From Rhodanobacter sp. C01 (GTDB taxonomy: Bacteria > Pseudomonadota > Gammaproteobacteria > Xanthomonadales > Rhodanobacteraceae), in the NCBI RefSeq assembly GCF_002001045.1, contig NZ_MUNR01000014.1, positions 682,001 through 746,000 on the forward strand: a stretch of 64,000 bases of DNA, written 5' to 3'. The notes under the pieces were generated by a model that worked only from the letters and a program-made list of their open reading frames with translations, was not told the origin of the DNA and made no database searches. Both the position numbers and the translations under genes were made by a program. Numbering within the stretch: position 1 is the first letter of the stretch; each line of letters opens with the position of its first letter. This document shows, piece by piece, positions 53,324 to 62,765 of this stretch.

Positions 53324-54331
53324 ATGTCTTATGACCCTGGAAGTAGCGGTATATCTGCTGATGGCGAAGTGCCGCGCGTGCCGCGGCTTTTCGATGAAGT
53401 TCGGCGCCACATGCGGTTGAAACATTACAGTTTGCGCACCGAGAAGGTGTATCTCGCCTGGATGCGCCGGTTCATATTGGCTAACAACAAACGGCACCCG
53501 CGCGAGATGGGCGCGGTCGAGGTTGAGCGTTTTCTGAGCAGTCTCGCGGTCGAGGGAGATGTGGCGGCCAGCACACAGAATCAGGCGTTGTCGGCGTTGC
53601 TGTTTCTATATCGGCAAGTGCTTGGCATGGACTTGCCGTGGATGGACAGCATGGTGCGGGCCAAGCGCCCGCGCCGGTTGCCGACGGTGCTGTCGGTGGA
53701 AGATACGCGACGGTTGCTGGCTGCGATGGATGGGCGGCCGTGGCTCTTGGCCAGCCTGCTTTACGGCACGGGCATGCGCCTGATGGAGTGTTTGCGCTTG
53801 CGCATCAAGGATGTCGATTTCCGCCGCGGCGAAATTACCATACGAGACGGCAAGGGTGGCAAGGATCGTCACACCATGTTGCCGCGCGCACTCGTCGAAC
53901 CGCTGCAGCGCGAGATTGAACGTGCGCGCTGCCTTCATCAGGAGGATCTTGCAGGCGGTTTCGGTGAGACGCGATTGCCTCATGCGCTCGCTCGAAAATA
54001 TCCCAGGGCCGCACGGGAACTCGGCTGGCAGTTTGTGTTTCCGTCGCTGCAGCGCTCACGTGATCCGCTGGATGGCACCTTTCGCCGGCATCACTTCGAT
54101 GAGCGGATCCTGGCCAGGGCAATGAAGCGTGCAAGGGTGCTGGCGGATATCGCCAAGCCGGTCAGTGCACACACCTTGCGCCACTGCTTCGCCACGCATT
54201 TGCTGGAGGCGGGTTATGACGTGCGTACCGTGCAGGAGTTGCTCGGTCACAAGGATGTCGCCACCACGCAAATCTACACGCATGTGCTCAACCGCGGCGG
54301 ACAGGGCGTGCTGAGTCCGCTGGATCGTTGA
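53324..54331 (+). CDS. intI: Integron integrase
   Basis: A 335-residue tyrosine recombinase. Catalytic residues are Arg152 ([14 protein letters not shown]), His283 and Arg286 ([14 protein letters not shown]), His309 ([10 protein letters not shown]) and Tyr318 (QIYTHVLN). The IntI-specific insert is present at ~217-241 ([19 protein letters not shown]), which distinguishes integron integrases from XerC/D. The N-terminal half has [18 protein letters not shown] and [15 protein letters not shown], also typical. Nothing disrupts the frame, so it looks functional. It is transcribed away from the cassettes, the usual integron arrangement. Confidence 0.96.
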   Translation: MSYDPGSSGISADGEVPRVPRLFDEVRRHMRLKHYSLRTEKVYLAWMRRFILANNKRHPREMGAVEVERFLSSLAVEGDVAASTQNQALSALLFLYRQVLGMDLPWMDSMVRAKRPRRLPTVLSVEDTRRLLAAMDGRPWLLASLLYGTGMRLMECLRLRIKDVDFRRGEITIRDGKGGKDRHTMLPRALVEPLQREIERARCLHQEDLAGGFGETRLPHALARKYPRAARELGWQFVFPSLQRSRDPLDGTFRRHHFDERILARAMKRARVLADIAKPVSAHTLRHCFATHLLEAGYDVRTVQELLGHKDVATTQIYTHVLNRGGQGVLSPLDR

Positions 54332-54352
54332 GGTTCGGCTCGCGCCGCCGGC

Positions 54353-54429
54353 TGTAGGAGCGCACCCTGTGCGCGAATGCTTTTCGCAAAATCACCTCAG
54401 AGCATTCGCGCACAGGGTGCGCTCCTACA
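54353..54429. repeat. REP-type palindrome 3
   Basis: Perfect 29-base arms (54353-54381, 54401-54429) containing TGTAGGAGCGCACCCTGTGC, with a 19-base loop. It lies between the convergent ends of intI and mfd and may end both transcripts. Confidence 0.85.
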
Positions 54430-54436
54430 TATGTCA

Positions 54437-57400
54437 TCAGCCCAGTCGGCGTGCGCCCAGTAGGATCAACACTTCCTGCGCGCTGCGGATGCGTTCGGTG
54501 GCGCCGGGCAGGTCAAGTGTGATTTTCAGCTTGTCCTGGCCATCGAGCTTGTAGACGCGTGGCAGCTGCTGGATCAGCTTGATGATCAGCATGGGGTCGA
54601 CGTCGGGTTTCTCGCGGAACACGATGCGGCCGCCGTTGGCGCCGAAGTCGAGTTTGCGGATGCCGAGCGGGGTGGCCATCAGTTTCAGACTGGCCACGGC
54701 GAACAGTTGCTTGGCACTCTCCGGAAGCAGGCCAAATCTATCGATCATTTCCACCTGCAGGTCGCGCAAGTCGTCTTCGCTGCGCGCGCTCGCGATGCGC
54801 TTGTACAGTGTCAGGCGCGCATGAACATCGCCGAGGTAGTCGTCGGGGATCAGCGCGGGCAGGTGCAGTTCGACTTCGGTTTCGTGTTCGCTGCTGAGGT
54901 CGAAGTCGGGGATCTTGCCGGACTTCAGCGCACGCACGGCGCGGTCGAGCAGCTCGGTGTACAGGCCGAAACCGATCTCCTGGATCTGGCCGGATTGTTC
55001 GTCGCCGAGCAGCTCGCCTGCGCCGCGGATTTCCAGGTCGTGCGTGGCGAGAGTGAAGCCGGCGCCGAGCTCTTCCAGCGACGCGAGTGCTTCCAGCCGC
55101 TTCTGCGCGTCGGCGGTGATCGACTTGCGGTCGGGCACGACGAGATAGGCATAGGCGCGGTGATGCGAGCGGCCGACGCGGCCGCGCAGCTGATGCAGCT
55201 GGGCCAGGCCGAAACGGTCGGCGCGGTTGATGATGATGGTGTTGGCGCTGGGGATGTCGATACCGGTTTCGATGATCGTGGTGCATACCAGCACATTGAA
55301 GCGCTGGCGGTGGAAGTCGGCCATCACGCCTTCCAGTTCGCGTTCGGGCATCTGGCCGTGGGCAATGCGGATGCGCGCCTCGGGGACCAGTTCCTCGAGT
55401 TCACGCACGGTGCGCTCGATGCTCTGCACTTCGTTGTGCAGAAAATACACCTGGCCGCCGCGTGACAGCTCGCGTTGCAGCGCCTCGCGGATCGTCGCCG
55501 GGTCCCACGCCGAGATGAAGGTGCGCACGGCCGAACGATGTGCCGGTGGCGTGGCGATCAGCGAGAGATCGCGCAGGCCGGCCATCGCCATGTTCAAGGT
55601 GCGCGGGATCGGCGTGGCGGTCATGGTCAGCAGGTCGACTTCGGCGCGCAGCTTTTTCAGCTGCTCCTTCTGGCGCACGCCGAAGCGCTGTTCCTCGTCG
55701 ACGATCACCAGGCCGAGATTCTTGAACTTGATGTCCGGCTGCAGCAGTTTGTGCGTGCCCACGATCACGTCGATCTGGCCGTCGGCGAGGCGCTTCAGCG
55801 CCTCGTTCACTTCCTTGGTCGACTTGAAGCGCGACAGCACGTCCACGCGCACCGGCCAGTCGGCGAAACGGTCGGCGAAGTTGCGGTAATGCTGCTGGGC
55901 GAGCAGGGTGGTCGGCACCAGCACGGCGACCTGCTTGCCCGCGGTGGCGGTGGCGAATGCGGCGCGCAGTGCGACCTCGGTCTTGCCGAAGCCGACGTCG
56001 CCGCAGATCACACGATCCATTGCGCGCGGTGCGGCCAGGTCGGCAAGCACGGCCTCGATCGCGGTTTCCTGGTCGGGGGTTTCCTCGAACGGGAAGGTGC
56101 TGCCGAATTCTTCCACCAGCTGGCGGTCGATCGGCATTGACTCGCCGCCACGCGCCTGCCGCTGCGCATAGATCGCCAGCAGTTCGGCGGCGACGTCGCG
56201 CACTTTTTCCGCGGCCTTCTTGCGCGCGCGCTCCCACGCGTCGCCGCCCAGCGAATGCAGCGGCGCCAGCTCCGGCGCGGTGCCGGAGTAGCGGCTGACC
56301 AGGCCGAGTTGCGCCACCGGCACGTACAGCTTGTCGCCCTTGGCGTACTCGATGGTGAGGAACTCGCCATCCATGCCGCCGACGTCCATCGAGAGCAGGC
56401 CCTGGTAGCGGCCCACGCCGTGATCGACGTGCACGATTGGTGCACCGAGGGTGAGCTCGGTGAGATCGCGGATGATCGCTTCCGGATCGCGCGCAGTGCC
56501 ACGGCGGCGCTTGCGGTCGCGCTCGCTGCGCACGCGTTCGCCGTACAGCTCGCGCTCGGTGAGTACGGTGATCGCCGGCGCGGTGAGTGCGAAGCCCTGT
56601 TCCAGGCTGGCGATGGTGATGGCGAAGCGCGGTGCACCTGTAGGAGCGGTTGTAGGAGCGGCTTCAGCCGCGATGCTTCTGTTGCCGATGCCGGTCGCGG
56701 CTGAAGCCGCTCCTACAGGAGGTTGCGGCTGCAGGAAGGCCTGCCAACCCTCCACGTTCTGCGGCTTCAATCCCGCCGCCGCCAGCGTTTCGATCAGCGC
56801 CTCGCGCCGTCCGGCCGAATCCGCGGCGATCAGCACGCGGCCCGGATAGCTGGCGAGGAAGTGCCTGAGCGACGTGCCCGGCTCCTCACCCTTGCGGTTG
56901 AGCGGCAGCTCCGGCGCGGGCTGGGTGCCGCTGGCGACGGCATGCTCATGGCCGCTGTCGACCACTTCCACGCGCAGTCGCTTGTTGAGGCGTTCGCGCA
57001 ATTGTTCCGGCGGCAGATAGAGTTCGGCCGGCGGCAGCACCGGGCGTTCGATGTCGTGCGCGCGCTGGTCGTAGCGCTCGGCGGTCTGCGTCCAGAACTG
57101 GTCGGCGGCGTCGCCCGCGCCTTCGCCAAGCACGAACAGCGCGTCGTCGGCGAGGTAGTTGAACAGCGTGGCGGTCTCGTGGAAGAACAGCGGCAGGTAG
57201 TACTCGATGCCGCCGGGCGTGACGCCTTCCTTCATGTCCTGGTACAGCGGGCAGCGGCGCACGTCGATCGGGAAGCGTTCGCGCAGGTTGCCGCGGAATT
57301 CCTTCGCCGCCTCGTCGGTGAGCGGGAACTCGCGTGCGGGCAGCAGCTCGATCTTCTCCACCTGTTGCTGCGAACGCTGGGTTTCCGGATCGAAGCTGCG

Positions 57401-57982
57401 GATCGAGTCCACTTCGTCGTCGAACAGCTCGATGCGATACGGCTCGGCCGTACCCATCGGGAAGATGTCGAGCAGCGCGCCACGTACCGCGAAGTCGCCC
57501 GGCTCGGCCACCTGCGGCACGTTGCGGTAGCCGGAGGCTTCCAGCCGGCGCTGTTCGGCAAGCAGATCCAGCTTCTGGCGCTTGGCCAGCACCAGGCCGG
57601 AGCCGGTGATGTGCGTGCGCGGCGCGATGCGTTGCATCAGCGTGGCCACCGGCACCACCAGCACGCCGCGCTTCACGCTCGGCAGCTGGTACAGCGTGGC
57701 GATGCGCTGCGAGACGATCTCCGGATGCGGGCTGAACACGTCGTAGGGCAGGGTTTCCCAGTCCGGGAAATGCAGCACCGGCAGGCCGCCGGCGTAGATC
57801 TTCAGCTCGGCTTCCAGTGCCTGCGCGCGCTGGGTGTCGCGGGTCACCGCCACCAGCAGGCCGTCGTGCGTGCGTGCCGCCTCGGCAATCAGCAGCGCCC
57901 GTGCGGAGCCGTGGGGCGGCGTCCAGTAACGGCGTTGCTTGGGGGTGCTGGGAAGGGGCGGATGCTTGATCAGGCTGGACAT
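54437..57982 (-). CDS. mfd: Transcription-repair coupling factor Mfd
   Basis: A 1181-residue Mfd. Order: UvrB-homology module (~1-400), RNA polymerase interaction domain (~505-610, with VHVDHGVGRYQGL), and translocase (~620-980) with CGDVGFGKTEVALRAAF (Walker A), DEEQRFGVRQKE (Walker B), TATPIPRTLNMAMAGLRDLS and the TRG-type RGRVGRSHHRAYAYLV region; then the C-terminal D7 domain. It removes stalled RNA polymerase and recruits UvrA. Residues ~421-448 (VGAASAATGIGNRSIAAEAA) are encoded by an inserted REP palindrome in frame, in the linker before the polymerase-binding domain, which makes the protein somewhat longer than the usual ~1150. Confidence 0.95.
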   Translation of the reverse strand: MSSLIKHPPLPSTPKQRRYWTPPHGSARALLIAEAARTHDGLLVAVTRDTQRAQALEAELKIYAGGLPVLHFPDWETLPYDVFSPHPEIVSQRIATLYQLPSVKRGVLVVPVATLMQRIAPRTHITGSGLVLAKRQKLDLLAEQRRLEASGYRNVPQVAEPGDFAVRGALLDIFPMGTAEPYRIELFDDEVDSIRSFDPETQRSQQQVEKIELLPAREFPLTDEAAKEFRGNLRERFPIDVRRCPLYQDMKEGVTPGGIEYYLPLFFHETATLFNYLADDALFVLGEGAGDAADQFWTQTAERYDQRAHDIERPVLPPAELYLPPEQLRERLNKRLRVEVVDSGHEHAVASGTQPAPELPLNRKGEEPGTSLRHFLASYPGRVLIAADSAGRREALIETLAAAGLKPQNVEGWQAFLQPQPPVGAASAATGIGNRSIAAEAAPTTAPTGAPRFAITIASLEQGFALTAPAITVLTERELYGERVRSERDRKRRRGTARDPEAIIRDLTELTLGAPIVHVDHGVGRYQGLLSMDVGGMDGEFLTIEYAKGDKLYVPVAQLGLVSRYSGTAPELAPLHSLGGDAWERARKKAAEKVRDVAAELLAIYAQRQARGGESMPIDRQLVEEFGSTFPFEETPDQETAIEAVLADLAAPRAMDRVICGDVGFGKTEVALRAAFATATAGKQVAVLVPTTLLAQQHYRNFADRFADWPVRVDVLSRFKSTKEVNEALKRLADGQIDVIVGTHKLLQPDIKFKNLGLVIVDEEQRFGVRQKEQLKKLRAEVDLLTMTATPIPRTLNMAMAGLRDLSLIATPPAHRSAVRTFISAWDPATIREALQRELSRGGQVYFLHNEVQSIERTVRELEELVPEARIRIAHGQMPERELEGVMADFHRQRFNVLVCTTIIETGIDIPSANTIIINRADRFGLAQLHQLRGRVGRSHHRAYAYLVVPDRKSITADAQKRLEALASLEELGAGFTLATHDLEIRGAGELLGDEQSGQIQEIGFGLYTELLDRAVRALKSGKIPDFDLSSEHETEVELHLPALIPDDYLGDVHARLTLYKRIASARSEDDLRDLQVEMIDRFGLLPESAKQLFAVASLKLMATPLGIRKLDFGANGGRIVFREKPDVDPMLIIKLIQQLPRVYKLDGQDKLKITLDLPGATERIRSAQEVLILLGARRLG
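56639..56717. repeat. REP-type palindrome 4, inside mfd
   Basis: Arms at 56651-56673 and 56695-56717 are perfect 23-base reverse complements (TGTAGGAGCGGCTTCAGCCG type), preceded by a partial duplicate TGTAGGAGCGGT at 56639-56650. The unit is translated in frame as part of mfd. Confidence 0.85.
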
Positions 57983-58045
57983 AGGGGGCGCAGGTTCATG
58001 GCGCCGTCATCGAGCCGCGCCGGGGAAAGCGGGCAAGTGTAACGC

Positions 58046-58071
58046 GACAGCCCCGGCATGCCGGGGCTGTC
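58046..58071 (-). terminator. Palindromic hairpin between GNAT gene and mfd
   Basis: A perfect 26-base palindrome centred on CCGGCATGCCGG, 24 bases downstream of the GNAT stop (minus strand). It probably separates that gene from mfd. Confidence 0.6.
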
Positions 58072-58094
58072 TTCATCGTGTGCTGAGGGTGCGA

Positions 58095-58700
58095 TCAGAG
58101 CTTCAACGTGATCTGCGCCGTACCCGGCTCATCCGGGATCAGGCGCTGCTTGAAGCCCAGCTCCTTGCACAGCTCCAGCATCGGGCGGTTTTCCAGCAGC
58201 ACGTAGCCCCACAGCTCATACAGGCCGCGGCGACGGCTGTCGTCGACCAGTCGCTGCATCAGCAATGCGCCAAGGCCGAGGCGGCTCCAGTCCTGCTCCA
58301 CCAGCACCGAGAACTCGGCACTGTCGGTGGCTTCGTCGACAAAGATCCGGCCCACGCCGCGCATCTCCGCCGGCTTGACCGATTCATCCATCAGCACAAA
58401 GGCGGTTTCAAGTGTCGGGTCGATACGGCACAACCGCTGCGCCATCGGTGCCGGCAGTTCGGACATGGCATGCAGGAAGCGGCGGCGGATGTCCTCCGGC
58501 GACAGCCGGGTGAAGCAGCGCTGCATTGCCGCTACATCGCCCGGCTCGATCGCACGCAATACAAGCTCGCGGCCGTCATGGGTACGCACTCGTTCGCCCT
58601 CGCTGGACAGCGCCACACGGGGGCGGGCAAAGCGCTCGCTGCTGCGTGGCGGCAGCGGTGCAAACCGGTCGGGGGCCGAGAAGTCGATGGCAGGTATCAT
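58095..58700 (-). CDS. GNAT family N-acetyltransferase
   Basis: A 201-residue protein with a GNAT domain (~40-190): LVLRAIEPGDVAAMQRCFTRL, AEFSVLVEQDWSRLGLGALL (the acetyl-CoA pyrophosphate loop R/QxxGxG/A reads RLGLGA) and YVLLENRPMLELCKELGF. The ~40-residue N-terminal extension is basic and Pro-rich. Similar domains occur at the C-terminus of protein-acetyltransferase Pat. The substrate is unknown. Confidence 0.85.
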   Translation of the reverse strand: MIPAIDFSAPDRFAPLPPRSSERFARPRVALSSEGERVRTHDGRELVLRAIEPGDVAAMQRCFTRLSPEDIRRRFLHAMSELPAPMAQRLCRIDPTLETAFVLMDESVKPAEMRGVGRIFVDEATDSAEFSVLVEQDWSRLGLGALLMQRLVDDSRRRGLYELWGYVLLENRPMLELCKELGFKQRLIPDEPGTAQITLKL

Positions 58701-58887
58701 GGCAGCTCCATACTTTTGCGTATTGTGTGCAACGCAACATGAATTTGCAATGACGGGCGCTTTCGCGTGGTGCCAAGGCTCAGCAGGCTTGATACCTGCT
58801 GTCTAATGCCTTCGTGCTGCATAACGGCAAGACCGACAGGGCGCAGACAGGTTTTGCCGTGGACTGCACAATGGGCATAGGTTTCCG

Positions 58888-59304
58888 ATGGAGCATCAGG
58901 CAATGACCAGCAAGCGGGCCGGCGGCCTCACTGCCATCCAGCTGGAAGCGCTGTGCGGCAAGTGGCCTGGCGTGACGCGGGACATCAAATGGGGCGCGGA
59001 CCTGGTGTTCAGCGTCGGCGGCAAGATGTTCGTGGTGACACCGTCGGATGGCAGCGAGGGTGGGCGGCTCTCGTTCAAGGTCGCGGACGAGCGCTTTCTG
59101 GAATTGACCGATCAGCCCGGCATCATCGCGGCCCCCTATCTGGCACGTTCGCGCTGGATCTCGGTCACCGAGCCGCAGCGGTTCGGTACGGATGAGCTGG
59201 CGGCGCTCATCCTCGATGCGTACGTACTGGTGCGCGCGAAACTGACCAGGAAGTTGCAGGCGACATTGAACCCGATACCGACACTGAAGGTGGCCAGGAA
59301 ATGA
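58888..59304 (+). CDS. MmcQ/YjbR family protein
   Basis: A 138-residue protein with the MmcQ/YjbR fold (double-wing DNA-binding-like): WPGVTRDIKWGADLVFSVGGKMF, SFKVADERFLELTDQPGI and a C-terminal SYxLVRAKLT-type helix (DAYVLVRAKLTRKLQ). The role is unknown. The start may instead be the ATG at 58903. Its TGA overlaps the ATG of the VOC gene. Confidence 0.85.
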   Translation: MEHQAMTSKRAGGLTAIQLEALCGKWPGVTRDIKWGADLVFSVGGKMFVVTPSDGSEGGRLSFKVADERFLELTDQPGIIAAPYLARSRWISVTEPQRFGTDELAALILDAYVLVRAKLTRKLQATLNPIPTLKVARK

Positions 59305-59705
59305 AACAGCATATCGGCGCGCTGGCGCTGCTGGTTGCCGATTACGACGAGGCGATCGCCTGGTATACGCGGACCTTGCACTTCGACGTGATCGAGGACA
59401 CCGACATGGGCGGCGGCAAGCGCTGGGTGCTGCTGGCACCACCCGGTTCGCGCGAAACCCGCCTGCTGCTGGCCCAGGCGAAAGGGGCGGAGCAGGTTGC
59501 ACAGATCGGCCATCAAGCGGGTGGCCGCGTCTTTCTGTTCCTGCACACCGATGATTTCCAGCGCGACTGGCATCGCATGCGCGCCGCTGGCGTGAATTTC
59601 CGCGAGGAGCCGCGCGAGGAAGCCTACGGCACGGTGGCGGTGTTCGAGGATCTGTACGGCAATGCGTGGGATCTGTTGCAGCTGAAGCGTCAGCCCTCAG
59701 AGTGA
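59301..59705 (+). CDS. VOC family (glyoxalase/bleomycin-resistance-like) protein
   Basis: A 134-residue VOC-fold protein with two beta-alpha-beta-beta-beta modules: ALLVADYDEAIAWYTRTLHF and RVFLFLHTDDFQRDWHRMRAAG, ending VFEDLYGNAWDLLQ. The metal-ligand positions (His4, Glu near residue 117) look plausible. Its substrate is not clear. It overlaps the MmcQ/YjbR gene by 4 bases and likely shares its transcript. Confidence 0.87.
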   Translation: MKQHIGALALLVADYDEAIAWYTRTLHFDVIEDTDMGGGKRWVLLAPPGSRETRLLLAQAKGAEQVAQIGHQAGGRVFLFLHTDDFQRDWHRMRAAGVNFREEPREEAYGTVAVFEDLYGNAWDLLQLKRQPSE

Positions 59706-59740
59706 ATGAGGCCGGCGTGTCGCCCTCATACGGGTTGCGA

Positions 59741-60487
59741 CTAGGGTTTCAGGGCTTGTTCGATGGCCTGCTGTGCCAGCGGTGCCATTACCGCATAGCC
59801 GGCGGCATTCGGATGCAACCCGTCGGCTGACAGATCCTTCTTCAGTGCGTGGCGGTTGTCGAGCAACGCATCGTAATAATCCAGGTAGACGAAGCGCTCG
59901 CGCTGCGCATAGGACTTGATCCACGCGTTGAGCTCGACAATCTTCTGCGGCGGCCGCCCCGTCGTCATGCCGGCGTCGACATAGTTGTTCACTGGCGTGA
60001 CCGAGGCGAGCACGACCTTGATGCCGTTGGCGCGGGCCAGCTCGGCCATCGAAGCAAGATTGTCCTCGATCATGCCGAGTGTGGACGGGCCGGTATTGCC
60101 GGCGAGGTCGTTGGTGCCAGCGAGGATCACCACCACGCGGGGTTTCAGACCGATGACGTCGGCGCGGAAACGAACCAGCATCTGCGGCGTGGTCTGCCCG
60201 CTGATGCCGCGGTTGACATAGAGCTTGCCGGGAAAGAACACCCCGGTGCCGCGTCCCCAGAAATCGGTGATCGAATCGCCTATGAAGACCACGCGCGTCT
60301 CGCCGCGCTTCGGTGCGGGAAGCCGGGCGTTGTCGTCGCGGTAACGCGACAGTTCCGCCCAGTCGGCCACGCGTTTCTCGGTGGCGGCCAGGCGCTGCGC
60401 GAGCGCATCCGGTGCAGGCACGGAGGTTTGCGCAAGAGCGAGTCCTGCGTACAGCAGGCTGGCAAGGATCGTGGCGGATGTTTTCAT
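59741..60487 (-). CDS. Exported SGNH/GDSL hydrolase
   Basis: A 248-residue protein with a signal peptide (ILASLLYAGLALAQ). SGNH blocks are present: VVFIGDSITDFWG (Ser), GISGQTTPQMLVRF (Gly), VVILAGTNDLAGN (Asn) and SADGLHPNAAGYAVM (Asp/His). It probably removes acyl groups from a cell-surface glycan or lipid. GAGG lies upstream of the ATG at 60487. Confidence 0.9.
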   Translation of the reverse strand: MKTSATILASLLYAGLALAQTSVPAPDALAQRLAATEKRVADWAELSRYRDDNARLPAPKRGETRVVFIGDSITDFWGRGTGVFFPGKLYVNRGISGQTTPQMLVRFRADVIGLKPRVVVILAGTNDLAGNTGPSTLGMIEDNLASMAELARANGIKVVLASVTPVNNYVDAGMTTGRPPQKIVELNAWIKSYAQRERFVYLDYYDALLDNRHALKKDLSADGLHPNAAGYAVMAPLAQQAIEQALKP

Positions 60488-60577
60488 GCGCGTACCTCGC
60501 TTGCCTTGGACAGTCTGCGGCACAGATGCTGCGACAGGGACACGGAAAGCAGCTTAATTTGATTTGCGCATCAAGCT

Positions 60578-62659
60578 TCAAGGGTGGAAATCAGGCCACA
60601 GGTATTTGCAACTCAGGTCGGCTGGCGAGTGGGCCATGATGCGATCGTGGAATGCAGCCTGCATCGCGACGACATCATCGACGTCTTCCGGCAACAGCTC
60701 ATGCGCTGCGACGGCCTTGTTGGCTGCCGATCGCGTCTGCTCGATGAATGCGGCGCGCGATGCATACCGGGCCTCCAGGGACGGGCGCGGATCCCCCGCT
60801 GACTTGCGTTCGGCTTCCGTGCGTGCAAAGGGCTGGAACGAACCCTCGAACCGGTCGAGCGCCCAGCCGAAGCCGGAAGCGTCGCTCTGCTGATTCCAGC
60901 CCGTATATGTGCCGAGGGGGACTTGCACGGCGACGGGTCGCAGGCCGGCCAAATCGGTGCCGTCCTTGTCCGGAGCCGGTACCAGAACCGTATATGGCTG
61001 ACCGTGGGTTGGGGGCAGTCGGTCGATGAGACCTTGGGCGGCGAACCGGAGGCCGAAGTCCATGCGATCAGGCGCGAAGGGATTGTCCGGGGCAGCCAGG
61101 CCGATGCCTTTGGGGAACATCTGCCTGTATTGCGCCACCGATACCAGGGTGCCGCTGGCCAGCGTGGGATACGCGCTCGCAGGTGGCATGCCCTCGCCGC
61201 GCACCCAGCGATCCAGATCAATGAGCAGAGCCCGCAGGCTGGGCAGGTCGTCAATCGGATCGGAACAGTTGACCGTATTGCCCCGCATGGGATCGGGTGT
61301 CAGCAGGTGCTGCATGCCGGTGAACAGGTAGAGGCGTGTATTCGGGTCTGTTGCCACATCGGTGCTGCCATCGGGCAGCGTCTGCAGCAGCGATGCCGAT
61401 CGTCCCCAGAACTCGGTGGACTTGTTGACGAAGAAGAGCTTTGGACTCCTTCCTTTCGCGTCGCGCGCGCGTGCCAGCAGGGAGCCGGTTTGTCCCGTCA
61501 CGCGGTCGTGCTCTTCTGCCGTGGTGAACGGGAACAGGTCCGTCGGATAGTCCCGATCCAGCACCAGGCTGGCAGCGCGCGTCGGAAAGGCGAAGCGGTG
61601 ATTGAAGCTGCCTCGGCCACTGCCGCCCACGAGACTGAGCGCGCCATCGAAGACGAGCTTCTGCTGCTCGTCGAGATCGAAGCCGTCGTAGAGCATCTGC
61701 TCGATCAATCGCCCCGTCTGGCTGGCTCCGAACAGCAGCACGCGTTTGCGAGCGGGGGCACCCTCGAACGGATGGGCCCGGAACCAGGACAGCAGATCAC
61801 GGATGCCGGCTACGCCTGCAGCGACGACATACGGATCGCGCGCGGTGTAGGTGAGTTCGTAGATCAGGCCCGGCTTGAATCCATCATGCATGCGCAGTTG
61901 GGTAGATGCCTGGCCGTCCGTCGCCGGTACAAAACTCCACAGGCTGCGCTGCACCGGAACACGCGGATCGTCGGGCCGCGCTCTGACGGTCAATGCCGCC
62001 AGAGGATCATCCTTGATCGCGAGGGGATAGGCGCGCCCGTCGATGCCGGTGAAGGATGCCGTGTCTGACGGCTTGTCCACGGTAAATTCGTTCGCCACCT
62101 TTCCGGTGATCGCGCGGCCATGATCGGTGGCGATGGGTGGGGTGAACACCAGCGGATGGTCGTCCGGTCCTTCGGGCTTGACGTCCCATTGCCAGGCGGA
62201 GGCAAGCACCGTGAAGCCGTTGCGCTGGAGGAACCCGGTATCGACGAAGGGAGGCGTCCTGGTCGGGTCGATCGCGAAATTCAACATCCCGGAAATCTGG
62301 CCACCGCGGTTGTTGACGTCGTAGAGCAGAGTGGAATCGACGGCCTTGGTCGGTCGCAGCAGCACGAATTCCGTGGAGAACTCGACCTGCCCTTCGCTGT
62401 CGCGTGGCGCGTACTTGAGATCGACGATGCGGGCGTTCGCCTTGTTGTCCGGATCGAGCTTGAACCACGCGCGTCCGTGGATCGTTTCGTAAGCGCCCAC
62501 TCCGGGAAATACCTTGCCCCCCTGGTAGGGCTTGCGATCGAGGACTTCGATGTGGTCGACAGCCGCAAGCGTCACTCGCGATACGGTGGCAAGGGCGAAT
62601 CCTGTGCATGCCACCAGGGCCCAGCACGACAGGCGATGCATACGAGCTGTTCGGATCAT
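60578..62659 (-). CDS. Exported alpha/beta-hydrolase-domain protein (Abhydrolase_10 type)
   Basis: A 693-residue protein with a signal peptide (SCWALVACTGFALATV). It matches the large alpha/beta hydrolase domain (PF20091) group: HIEVLDRKPYQGGKVFPGVG at the N-terminus, YDVNNRGGQISG, the nucleophile elbow FGASQTGRLIEQ (Ser), FFVNKSTEFWGRSASL, LYLFTGMQHLL and LDRWVRGEGMPPASAYPTL. The substrate is unknown. It stands between the SGNH hydrolase and the cation transporter, all on the minus strand. Confidence 0.82.
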   Translation of the reverse strand: MIRTARMHRLSCWALVACTGFALATVSRVTLAAVDHIEVLDRKPYQGGKVFPGVGAYETIHGRAWFKLDPDNKANARIVDLKYAPRDSEGQVEFSTEFVLLRPTKAVDSTLLYDVNNRGGQISGMLNFAIDPTRTPPFVDTGFLQRNGFTVLASAWQWDVKPEGPDDHPLVFTPPIATDHGRAITGKVANEFTVDKPSDTASFTGIDGRAYPLAIKDDPLAALTVRARPDDPRVPVQRSLWSFVPATDGQASTQLRMHDGFKPGLIYELTYTARDPYVVAAGVAGIRDLLSWFRAHPFEGAPARKRVLLFGASQTGRLIEQMLYDGFDLDEQQKLVFDGALSLVGGSGRGSFNHRFAFPTRAASLVLDRDYPTDLFPFTTAEEHDRVTGQTGSLLARARDAKGRSPKLFFVNKSTEFWGRSASLLQTLPDGSTDVATDPNTRLYLFTGMQHLLTPDPMRGNTVNCSDPIDDLPSLRALLIDLDRWVRGEGMPPASAYPTLASGTLVSVAQYRQMFPKGIGLAAPDNPFAPDRMDFGLRFAAQGLIDRLPPTHGQPYTVLVPAPDKDGTDLAGLRPVAVQVPLGTYTGWNQQSDASGFGWALDRFEGSFQPFARTEAERKSAGDPRPSLEARYASRAAFIEQTRSAANKAVAAHELLPEDVDDVVAMQAAFHDRIMAHSPADLSCKYLWPDFHP

Positions 62660-62765
62660 CAGGTAGTCTCAAGTGGGTGGGGCAGCGAGGTACAAGCGAA
62701 GATATCCAATACAGACATGCCATCGCGTCCTTTCGACGCGGTCGGTCGAAAATACGCATGGCCAA

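Noticed and set aside
53324-54331. IntI considered as XerC/XerD
   Set aside because: The extra segment [19 protein letters not shown] is specific to integron integrases, and attC sites are next to the gene.
54437-57982. mfd considered as two genes or a pseudogene because of the internal palindrome
   Set aside because: The frame is continuous across the palindrome and all helicase motifs downstream are intact.
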